Part shown: positions 1 through 5,774 of the stretch, piece after piece
Layout of the letters: the number at the start of each line of letters is the position of its first letter
Position numbering within the stretch: the stretch's first letter is position 1
Assembly (NCBI GenBank): GCA_946183625.1
Contig: CAMHCL010000091.1
Coordinates: 1-6,156, forward strand
Reading direction: 5' to 3'
DNA from: an uncultured Lachnospiraceae bacterium
Lineage (GTDB): Bacteria; Bacillota; Clostridia; Lachnospirales; Lachnospiraceae
Length of the DNA: 6,156 nucleotides
Program-made: the position numbers and the translations under genes
Notes under the pieces: generated by a model
The model's input: the letters and a program-made list of their open reading frames with translations, nothing else
The model's database searches: none
What the model was told of the DNA's origin: nothing

Positions 1-696
1 GATGATATCGTTCAGGGCTATGTTACAGGTAAGACACCGGATGTAAAGACAAAGACTTATACAACTGGTATCAAGATCACAAAGATAGATGGTGATACTA
101 ACAAGCCACTTACAGGTGCAAAGTTTAAGATATCGGGTACAAAGATTAATAAAGTTATAACAGAAGCTGATGTATATACAGAGGATGCAAATGGTACTTA
201 TTACAAATTAAAGAATGGTACATATACTGAGACAGCACCTACACCTCAGACAGAAGATGATTATGAATCATTAACAACAAAGTATAAGTATTCTCATGAT
301 GTAACAACTAAAGACTGCAGCACTGCACATGAGCAGGAAGCAGAGGTTGATTCTATGGGTGTTCTGACATTTGAAGGACTTGGACCTGGAACATATACAA
401 TCGTTGAGACAAAGGCTCCTAAAAACTATAACAAGATTACAACAACATACACAGTAGTTATAGATAATGATAATCCAACAATCACAGATCCAAAGTGGAC
501 TGTAGATGGTGATGATGTTACTGTTCAGGAAGGTCGTTTTGTAAAGCTCTTTACAATCGAAAACTTTAGTGGTATTGAACTTCCTAGCACAGGTGGTATG
601 GGAACATATGTATTCTACATCGTAGGTGGTATCATCGTGATACTTGCAGGCGCACTGCTTGTAACAAAGTTCTTAATGAAGAAGAAGGATAAATAA
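1..696 (+). CDS. Major (backbone) pilin, SpaA/Cna_B type, LPSTG-anchored; 5' end outside window
   Basis: The frame is open from base 1 to the TAA at 694-696, giving the last 231 residues of a longer protein; the ATG at 355 is internal. This is probably the shaft subunit of a sortase-assembled pilus. Residues about 23-189 look like one Cna_B/SpaA-like domain. It opens with GIKITKIDGDTNKPLTGAKF (candidate bond-forming Lys K28), has an E-box VETKAPKNY (E136), and ends with FTIEN (candidate partner N188). In the family these three residues form an intramolecular isopeptide bond; here it is inferred. The sorting signal follows: ELPSTGG at residues 193-199, a hydrophobic segment at about 202-222, and a basic tail ending KKKDK. 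Codon choice is skewed (by hand, Lys AAG 20 against AAA 5; Gly mostly GGT), as in abundant proteins. A class C sortase follows after 23 nt. The backbone role is inferred from gene order and codon bias; an adhesin or tip subunit is possible. Confidence 0.88.
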   Translation, partial: DDIVQGYVTGKTPDVKTKTYTTGIKITKIDGDTNKPLTGAKFKISGTKINKVITEADVYTEDANGTYYKLKNGTYTETAPTPQTEDDYESLTTKYKYSHDVTTKDCSTAHEQEAEVDSMGVLTFEGLGPGTYTIVETKAPKNYNKITTTYTVVIDNDNPTITDPKWTVDGDDVTVQEGRFVKLFTIENFSGIELPSTGGMGTYVFYIVGGIIVILAGALLVTKFLMKKKDK

Positions 697-719
697 TTAG
701 TTTAGCGGGAAGGGTTTCG

Positions 720-1544
720 ATGCGTAAACATATTTCCACAATTATTATAATTGTTTTGTTTGTAGTTGGACTCCTGATACTGCTATATCCTTCAATCAGT
801 AATTATATAAACGAGAAGAATGGTTCCAAGGTGATCAGCCAGTATAATGAGGCAACTCTGAATACGAATCAGGAGCGTATTGATGAAATGTTTCGTGAGG
901 CGGAGGAGTATAATCAGAAGCTGGCAAAGGAACCCTCGGCATTTTATAATCCCCAAATGCTCGGTGGCTACGAAGATGTTCTTGATATAACAGGCACAGG
1001 TATAATGGGATATATAGATATTGATCGTATAGAGGTTGAGCTTCCTATATATCACGGAGTTGATGATTCGGTATTGCAGATAGGTGCAGGCCATCTGGAG
1101 GGTACCAGCCTTCCTGTTGGTGGAGAATCGACACATGCTGTATTGTCGGGCCACAGAGGACTTCCGAGCGCTAAGCTGTTTACTGATCTGAATGAAATGG
1201 AGGAGGGCGATATATTTTATATCACTATTCTCGACAGGAAATTTACTTACAGGGTTGATCAGATAAAAACTATTCTTCCAACAGAAACTGATGATCTTAG
1301 AATTGTCGAAGGAAAAGATTATTGTACTCTTATGACTTGTACACCTTATGGTATCAATACTCACAGGTTGTTAGTCAGAGGAGAGAGAATAGAAAACGAA
1401 AAAGAAATGGAAAATGCTTTTGTTAAAAACGAAGCATTTCGTATTGATCCACTTATAGTTACACCGATCATAGCGATTCCAATCCTGCTTATACTTTTGA
1501 TATTAGTTATCATAAGAAGCAGACTGATGAAATCGGATAATTAA
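720..1544 (+). CDS. Class C sortase (pilin polymerase)
   Basis: This 274-residue membrane transpeptidase belongs to the group that cleaves LPxTG-type signals and links pilin subunits through lysine side chains. It has an N-terminal membrane segment (about 7-25), an extracytoplasmic catalytic domain, and a C-terminal membrane segment (about 245-266) followed by a short basic tail; the second segment is typical of class C. The catalytic set is visible: H145 in LSGHRGLPSAKLF, C207 in TLMTCTPYGINTHRLLVRG, and R216, nine residues after the cysteine as in pneumococcal SrtC enzymes. The stretch that normally holds the active-site lid (Asp-Pro-aromatic) reads KEPSAFYNP at about 70-78, so the usual lid motif is absent or altered. 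The ATG is preceded by GGGAAGGG at 707-714. It sits between the two pilin genes, so both are possible substrates; the LPSTG protein upstream is the likelier one. Confidence 0.94.
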   Translation: MRKHISTIIIIVLFVVGLLILLYPSISNYINEKNGSKVISQYNEATLNTNQERIDEMFREAEEYNQKLAKEPSAFYNPQMLGGYEDVLDITGTGIMGYIDIDRIEVELPIYHGVDDSVLQIGAGHLEGTSLPVGGESTHAVLSGHRGLPSAKLFTDLNEMEEGDIFYITILDRKFTYRVDQIKTILPTETDDLRIVEGKDYCTLMTCTPYGINTHRLLVRGERIENEKEMENAFVKNEAFRIDPLIVTPIIAIPILLILLILVIIRSRLMKSDN

Positions 1545-1565
1545 TATGAATTATTAGAGCATTAG

Positions 1566-1573
1566 AAAGGAGG
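1566..1573 (+). promoter_or_regulatory. Strong ribosome binding site deciding the small pilin start
   Basis: AAAGGAGG is a near-perfect Shine-Dalgarno sequence. Two in-frame GTG codons follow, at 1576 and 1582. The first is only 2 nt from the GG end, too close for normal initiation. The second is 8 nt away and gives a conventional signal peptide beginning (M)KKLNK, so GTG 1582 is preferred. Confidence 0.8.
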
Positions 1574-1581
1574 AAGTGGCA

Positions 1582-2493
1582 GTGAAAAAACTGAATAAGA
1601 TAATAAGCTATCTGCTGCTTCTTTTGGTAGTGCTTTATATACCTTCGTCAGTATTTGCAAAAGGGGAGCAGAGCTTCGATGAAAATGCAGTTTGCAACCT
1701 GGACATCATTATAGAAAATGAAAATGATAAAAATATACCGGTTGAAAATGCGGATGTTACTCTTTTCCATGTAGCAGATGCTGTTGTTTCAAACGACAAG
1801 GTCACCTATCCTTGTACAGATGATTTTAGCGGATATGCAGTTTCTATAGACAACTTTGAAGATGATAAGCAGGCAGAAGATATATTTGATTATGCTATCC
1901 AGCATCGTGTAGAGGGAACAACCCAGTATACAGATAAAAGCGGAAGAACTCAGTTCGCAGGTCTTAAACCTGGAGTATATCTTGTATCTGAGATAAAGGG
2001 CGTAACTGATAAATATGTTAAGTTTAAGCCATTCCTGGTAGTACTTCCATATGAAACAGAGGGTCAGCTAATCTACAACGTGCTTGCCAAGCCGAAGTTT
2101 GAAACGGAAGGCGCTGACAGAGGTAAGAGTATAAGTGTTAAAAAAGTCTGGAATGATGATGGTAAGGACAGACCAAAGAGTGTAAAGATACAGCTTCTGA
2201 AAGATGGAAATGTATATGATACTGTAGAGCTAAATCAAAGCAATTCCTGGAATTATTCCTGGAATGACATGGATGGCAGTGCCAACTGGTCAGTAAAGGA
2301 AGTAGAGGTTCCAAAGGGTTATACAGTTACTTACACCAAGAATGGTCTTAACTTTACTGTTAATAACAGTAGAAAACTGGTTCAGACAGGGCAATTAAAA
2401 TGGCCTGTACCTGTACTTGCAGTAACTGGTATAATATTCATATTAACCGGTATGCTGATAAAACGGGGAAAGGGCAAAAAAGAAGATGAATAA
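1582..2493 (+). CDS. Minor/basal pilin subunit, Cna_B type, with variant LVQTG sorting signal
   Basis: The protein has 303 residues when started at GTG 1582; an in-frame GTG at 1576 lies too close to the ribosome binding site. The signal peptide spans residues 1-26 (basic start, long Leu/Val core, probable cleavage after VFA). Residues about 38-170 resemble the N-terminal domain of SpaA-type pilins (NADVTLFHVADA, then GLKPGVYLVSE). Residues about 183-263 form a Cna_B domain: ISVKKVWNDDGKDRP with candidate Lys K188, candidate Glu E240 in WSVKEVEVPKGY, and candidate Asn N262 in FTVNNS. The C-terminus is KLVQTGQLKWPVPVLA, a hydrophobic segment, and the charged tail KRGKGKKEDE. The family form that I recall reads LPQTGQLNWPVPVLA, so the sorting-signal proline is replaced by valine. 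Its last 8 nt overlap the next sortase gene, suggesting translational coupling. It is probably a basal or accessory pilin; the exact position in the fibre is inferred. Confidence 0.86.
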   Translation: MKKLNKIISYLLLLLVVLYIPSSVFAKGEQSFDENAVCNLDIIIENENDKNIPVENADVTLFHVADAVVSNDKVTYPCTDDFSGYAVSIDNFEDDKQAEDIFDYAIQHRVEGTTQYTDKSGRTQFAGLKPGVYLVSEIKGVTDKYVKFKPFLVVLPYETEGQLIYNVLAKPKFETEGADRGKSISVKKVWNDDGKDRPKSVKIQLLKDGNVYDTVELNQSNSWNYSWNDMDGSANWSVKEVEVPKGYTVTYTKNGLNFTVNNSRKLVQTGQLKWPVPVLAVTGIIFILTGMLIKRGKGKKEDE

Positions 2494-3079
2494 GATAAGA
2501 AACCGCGTAGGTATAATCATGATCATAATAGGTTCATTAATGATTCTTTCCTGCGCGGTTCTTTTTTTGTGGAACAGGGTGACAGAAGACAGGGCGCGTA
2601 AAGCTATGAATGAAAAGCTGGAGAGTGTTACTGACGAGATTGAGAAGAGAAAAGGCAATAATAATCCTGATCTTACAGAAAAGAATATGCCTGTTGTATT
2701 TTTAGATGGATATGAATATATAGGCTATATCTCAATTCCATCAGTAGAGCTCGATATTCCTGTAATGAATTCCTATGATGATGAGAAGCTGAAACTAGCT
2801 GCCTGCAGATATTATGGCTCACTGGAATCCGGTGATTTAGTTATATGCGGGCATAATTATAAAGATGGCACAGGTAAGATTCATTCCGCCAAAGTAGATG
2901 ATATAGTTTACTTTACAAATATGGATGGTGAAGTTTTTGAATATACTATAAAAGAATTAGAAGTGCTGGAACCGGAACAGGTGCATGAGATGGTTGAAAC
3001 CAGATATGAACTCTCTATTTATACCTGTACCTATGGCGGTGGCGAGAGATTCACAATCAGGTGTGAACTGAAAAATTAA
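2486..3079 (+). CDS. Second sortase, short atypical form, probable wall-anchoring or accessory pilin sortase
   Basis: This 197-residue protein has one N-terminal membrane segment (about 8-29), a charged linker (31-68) and a compact sortase domain. There is no C-terminal membrane segment, unlike the class C enzyme upstream. Sortase hallmarks are GYISIPSVELDIPVM (80-94), catalytic H123 in VICGHNYKDG, and catalytic C181 in YTCTYGGGERFTIRCEL. R188 is the likely active-site arginine, with R192 the alternative. The Cys-to-Arg loop is a short Gly-rich TYGGGE, unlike the TPYGxNTHR loop of class C. I recall similar short sortases beside LPQTGQLNWPVPVLA proteins in Lachnospiraceae, but I cannot assign a class firmly. 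The ATG lies inside the preceding pilin gene, with GGGGAAAGGG at 2465-2474 as ribosome binding site. The likely role is processing the small pilin or attaching the fibre to peptidoglycan; this rests on position. Confidence 0.85.
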   Translation: MNKIRNRVGIIMIIIGSLMILSCAVLFLWNRVTEDRARKAMNEKLESVTDEIEKRKGNNNPDLTEKNMPVVFLDGYEYIGYISIPSVELDIPVMNSYDDEKLKLAACRYYGSLESGDLVICGHNYKDGTGKIHSAKVDDIVYFTNMDGEVFEYTIKELEVLEPEQVHEMVETRYELSIYTCTYGGGERFTIRCELKN

Positions 3080-3258
3080 TTGATCGATTCATCTTTTGAT
3101 GATTCTTCAAGTGCCTCCTCGTAGCCCTTTAAAGCGGCAAAAGGAGCGAAGATCTTCGCCCTGTCTTCCCGGGACATCTTCGGGTGACGTACTGAAAAAT
3201 CATCATTTTCATGAACCGGTCTTTTTTTATTGATTATATCTTCGTAAGTATCACTCAT
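3076..3258 (-). CDS. Small YolD-like protein, partner gene of the Y-family polymerase
   Basis: This 60-residue soluble protein has a charged, probably flexible N-terminus and a conserved-looking core at 25-50, HPKMSREDRAKIFAPFAALKGYEEAL. The DRAxxFAPFAAL pattern is what I recall from small proteins encoded beside UmuC/UvrX-type polymerases in Firmicutes, and it resembles the motif of the YolD family (B. subtilis yolD/yqjX lie beside uvrX/yqjW). The molecular role is not established; a polymerase accessory or regulatory function is inferred from linkage. It starts 32 nt after the polymerase stop codon, with GGAG (3268-3271 on the minus strand) 9 nt before the ATG. Its TAA overlaps the TAA of the convergent sortase gene. 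Confidence 0.78.
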   Translation of the reverse strand: MSDTYEDIINKKRPVHENDDFSVRHPKMSREDRAKIFAPFAALKGYEEALEESSKDESIN

Positions 3259-3290
3259 GTTATTTAACTCCGTTATTTCTAATGCGGCAT

Positions 3291-4670
3291 TTATGATCTA
3301 TGGCCGCCAATCTGATTATTTCTGTCTTTTCCTGTTGCTCCATCCAGGAAACTGGTTCCCTTCAGAACTGCATTTTTACCATATTTAGTTCTGATCTCGA
3401 GCATCGCATTTTGGAGGCGGCGTTCCTGTTCCTGTTTTTCCGGATCGGTAAATATATCGAATTGCTGATATACGTCGGCTTCGTGGGATAGATTATTTGC
3501 TGAGATAGTGACACGACGTACTGAAAGCTTTGGGTCGATTATGGAGTCGTATAGATTAAGCATATGCTCCAGAATCACATTTCCCGAATTAGTCTCAGTA
3601 TTAAAGTTCGCTGTGCCGTGTGCGGGTTTAGGAACTTCCCTGCCATAATAATCTATAACAGTATCACCATCATAGGAGCCGTTATCTACGGATTCACGGT
3701 CGTAATTAATAAGCAGAGTGAAGGATGGTGAAACAAGCTTTTTCTCTATCATATCCATAACAAGTACATCTGTCATTTCGGCAACGATAATACGGGCCTT
3801 ATCGACCGGATAAGGCTCCTTCAGGACCTGTCCGGAGGAAAGGGAATTGGTAGATGGCTTATAGCTCTTGATATCCTGCATGGTGGCTGTTTCTATACCC
3901 CAGGCGTGATCTATCAGAAGCTCTGCATCAATACCGAAGAGTTTATAGAGATAATCTTCATTCTGAAGGCTTTCTCTGGCTATATCGCCCATAGTATACA
4001 TATGGTTTTTAGCCAGGCGTCTGGCTGTTCCTCTGCCTATCCTCCAGAAGTCTGTGATAGGCTTATGTCCCCAGAGTTCTCTCTTATAGGATTCTTCTGT
4101 CAGAGTTGCAATCCTTACACCATCTTCATCCGGGTCCATGTGCTTTGCAACTATATCCATGGCAATCTTGGCAAGATAGAGGTTTGTACCTATACCTGCA
4201 GTGGCTGTAACACCTGTGACAGACAGCACATCCTTGATCATGGTCATAGCCAGGTCGTGAGGCGTTGTGTGATAGGTATTAAGATAACCTGTTACATCTA
4301 TAAATACCTCGTCGATGCTGTAGACGTGGATATCTTCTTTGGCAACATATTTAAGATAGGTGTTGTAGCAGAGGGTAGAAACCTTGATGTATTCAGCCAT
4401 ACGAGGCGGAGCTATTATGAATTCAACCTCCTTGCCGGTACGCTGTTTAACCTTTTCCAGTTTTGCCTTAACCTCAAAAAGCCTCGCACGACCAGGTATG
4501 CCATAAGCTTTAAGCGAAGGCGATACTGCAAGACATATGGTCTTATCAGTCCTTGACTCATCAGCTACGACAAGATTGGTGGTGAGAGGATCAAGTCCCC
4601 TCTCAAAGCATTCTACTGAAGCGTAGAAGGATTTGAGGTCTATAGCAATGTACCAGCGTTGTTTTTCCAT
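3291..4670 (-). CDS. Y-family translesion DNA polymerase (UmuC/UvrX/DinB-like)
   Basis: This 459-residue error-prone polymerase is of the kind that copies past damaged template bases. The palm and finger motifs are intact: AIDLKSFYASVE at 9-20 with metal ligand D11 and probable steric-gate Y16, and YSIDEVFIDVT at 117-127 with D120 and E121. ATAGIGTNLYLAKIA (156-170) follows, then a helix-hairpin-helix-like segment FWRIGRGTARRLAKN (208-222). The little-finger region covers about 280-400. QFDIF at 403-407 fits the short sliding-clamp binding motif of these enzymes. The C-terminal block GTSFLDGATGKDRNNQIGGH matches the tail I associate with Firmicutes UvrX-like proteins rather than classical DinB. 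No Shine-Dalgarno sequence is obvious before the ATG; the upstream bases are AT-only for a long run. It is the first gene of a two-gene unit with the YolD-like protein. I could not find a Bacillus-type LexA box upstream. Confidence 0.93.
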   Translation of the reverse strand: MEKQRWYIAIDLKSFYASVECFERGLDPLTTNLVVADESRTDKTICLAVSPSLKAYGIPGRARLFEVKAKLEKVKQRTGKEVEFIIAPPRMAEYIKVSTLCYNTYLKYVAKEDIHVYSIDEVFIDVTGYLNTYHTTPHDLAMTMIKDVLSVTGVTATAGIGTNLYLAKIAMDIVAKHMDPDEDGVRIATLTEESYKRELWGHKPITDFWRIGRGTARRLAKNHMYTMGDIARESLQNEDYLYKLFGIDAELLIDHAWGIETATMQDIKSYKPSTNSLSSGQVLKEPYPVDKARIIVAEMTDVLVMDMIEKKLVSPSFTLLINYDRESVDNGSYDGDTVIDYYGREVPKPAHGTANFNTETNSGNVILEHMLNLYDSIIDPKLSVRRVTISANNLSHEADVYQQFDIFTDPEKQEQERRLQNAMLEIRTKYGKNAVLKGTSFLDGATGKDRNNQIGGHRS

Positions 4671-4690
4671 GTTATTATAATATCATATAT

Positions 4691-4719
4691 TTTATATCTA
4701 AGACAGTTCACTTGAATAA
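4691..4719 (-). promoter_or_regulatory. Weak candidate promoter for the polymerase gene
   Basis: On the minus strand a TATAAA hexamer (4691-4696) lies 17 bp downstream of TTATTC (4714-4719), and the polymerase ATG follows about 20 bp later. The -35 match is poor and the region is very AT-rich, so a chance TATAAA is likely. Some promoter for this divergent gene should lie between 4671 and 4798. Confidence 0.25.
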
Positions 4720-4728
4720 TAAAGTGAA
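4707..4728. repeat. Inverted repeat, probable operator in the divergent intergenic region
   Basis: TTCACTT (4707-4713) and AAGTGAA (4722-4728) are perfect 7-bp inverted arms separated by 8 bp. Weaker symmetry continues outside the arms (ACAG at 4703-4706, CTGT at 4732-4735). The repeat covers the -35 element of the rightward promoter and lies between the two divergent genes. That position suits binding of a dimeric repressor. No regulator gene is visible in the window to pair with it. Confidence 0.5.
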
Positions 4729-4740
4729 TATCTGTATACT
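4712..4740 (+). promoter_or_regulatory. Sigma-A-type promoter for the dehydrogenase operon
   Basis: TTGAAT (4712-4717) and TATACT (4735-4740) are separated by exactly 17 bp, matching the consensus at 4 of 6 and 5 of 6 positions. The expected transcript start is near 4747, leaving a leader of roughly 50 nt before the ATG at 4799. The -35 element lies inside the inverted repeat at 4707-4728, so repression by occlusion is plausible. Confidence 0.65.
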
Positions 4741-4798
4741 CCATGAATAGGTAGAAAATGTTCGAAATAATAGCAAATGTGAATAAGGAAATCAATAT

Positions 4799-5761
4799 AT
4801 GAAAGCGGTTTATCTGGAAGAGGGAGCAGTCAGCAGAGGTGATATCTCCCTTGATCCTATTACTTCCATAATGGAAACAAAAGTATATAAGAATACGACA
4901 GAGGCAGACAAATATGAGCATATAGGCGATGCAGAGGTAGTATATGCTAATAAGATAATCTTCGACGACGATACATTTGATAAGCTGCCTAATCTTAAAT
5001 ATATTGGTGTTTGTGCCACGGGATATAACGTTGTTGATGTGGAGGCAGCAAGCCGTCACGGAGTAACAGTTACAAATGTACCGGCCTATAGCACGGAGTC
5101 GGTGGCCCAGCTGACCTGGGGATTCATTCTGGAGCTGGCTGGTAAGATCAGCATGCATAATGACAGCGTTCACAGAGGGGACTGGATCAGGTCAGAGACC
5201 TTCTGTTATTGGAATGCTCCTGTGGTGGAGCTTGCCGGCAAGACAATCGGAATAGTCGGATTTGGTAACATAGGAAGCAGAGTGGCTGAGATAGCTCTTG
5301 CATTCAGAATGAATGTAATAGTTTCCACGGCTCATCCTGAGAAATACAAGGATGCAGATCTACGGATCAGGTTTGCGTCGTTAGATGAACTGTTTAGTGA
5401 ATCGGATGTCATAACCCTTCATTGTCCTATGACGTCGGATACAGAGGGAATGATCTGCAAGGAGAACATTTCACTAATGAAGGATGGAGTGATATTGATA
5501 AATGTATCGAGGGGCGGTCTTGTTGTGGAACAGGATCTGGCTGATGCATTATCGTCCGGCAAGGTGGCAGGAGCAGCGGCAGATGTGGTTACAGCTGAAC
5601 CTATGCTGGAGGATAATCCCCTTCTTACAGCTCCAAACATGGTTATCACTCCACATATAGCCTGGGCCAGTGTAGAGGCTCGTATGAGGCTTATAGACAC
5701 TGTGGCGGCCAATATAAGGGGATTCCTGGAGGGAAATCCTGTAAATGTAGTAAATAGGTAG
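4799..5761 (+). CDS. D-2-hydroxyacid dehydrogenase, glycerate dehydrogenase/hydroxypyruvate reductase-like
   Basis: This 320-residue cytosolic oxidoreductase interconverts a 2-hydroxyacid and its 2-keto acid using a nicotinamide cofactor. The domain order is standard: an N-terminal part of the catalytic domain (1-100), the nucleotide-binding domain (about 101-285), and a return to the catalytic domain. The GxGxxG motif is GFGNIG (154-159). The catalytic triad is R238 in NVSRGG, E267 in VVTAEP and H286 in TPHIAWAS. The segments SETFCYWNAPVVELAGKT and AADVVTAEP recall glycerate dehydrogenase (HprA-type) proteins, so glycerate/hydroxypyruvate is the likeliest substrate pair; other 2-hydroxyacids remain possible. 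After the second Rossmann strand the sequence is VIVSTAHP, without the aspartate that usually selects NAD. AAGGAA (4785-4790) lies 8 nt before the ATG. A membrane protein gene follows after 13 nt. Confidence 0.9.
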   Translation: MKAVYLEEGAVSRGDISLDPITSIMETKVYKNTTEADKYEHIGDAEVVYANKIIFDDDTFDKLPNLKYIGVCATGYNVVDVEAASRHGVTVTNVPAYSTESVAQLTWGFILELAGKISMHNDSVHRGDWIRSETFCYWNAPVVELAGKTIGIVGFGNIGSRVAEIALAFRMNVIVSTAHPEKYKDADLRIRFASLDELFSESDVITLHCPMTSDTEGMICKENISLMKDGVILINVSRGGLVVEQDLADALSSGKVAGAAADVVTAEPMLEDNPLLTAPNMVITPHIAWASVEARMRLIDTVAANIRGFLEGNPVNVVNR

Positions 5762-5774
5762 GGAGTAATACGCT

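Noticed and set aside
355..696. A separate 113-residue protein starting at ATG 355
   Set aside because: The same frame is open back to base 1 and encodes the first strand and candidate isopeptide Lys of the same pilin domain, so ATG 355 is an internal methionine.
792..1364. Minus-strand open frame of 190 codons
   Set aside because: It lies antisense inside the class C sortase gene, has no recognisable domain, and is rich in Ile/Ser/Cys as expected from a shadow frame.
1576..1581. GTG 1576 as start of the small pilin
   Set aside because: It is only 2 nt from the AAAGGAGG ribosome binding site; GTG 1582 is 8 nt away and gives a conventional signal peptide.
3089..3106. Small hairpin TCATC-TTTT-GATGA near the convergent stop codons, considered as a terminator
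   Set aside because: The 5-bp stem is A/T-rich and no T-run follows on either strand, so it is too weak to call.
3146..3159. Perfect 14-bp palindrome GCGAAGATCTTCGC, considered as terminator or protein-binding site
   Set aside because: It encodes the conserved AKIFA core of the YolD-like protein, has no T-run on either strand and almost no loop, so it is probably a coding coincidence.
3906..4556. Plus-strand open frame of 216 codons
   Set aside because: It lies wholly antisense within the Y-family polymerase, whose motifs are intact, and its translation is Cys/Ile/Tyr-rich without family features.
4754..4763. GAAAATGTTC, considered as a LexA box
   Set aside because: The halves GAA and TTC are 4 bp apart, whereas the Bacillus-type box GAAC-N4-GTTC places them 6 bp apart; the left half also lacks the C.
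4640..5173. Minus-strand open frame of 177 codons spanning the divergent promoter region
   Set aside because: It overlaps the dehydrogenase N-terminus and the AT-rich intergenic region and resembles no protein; it arises from low-complexity AT sequence.
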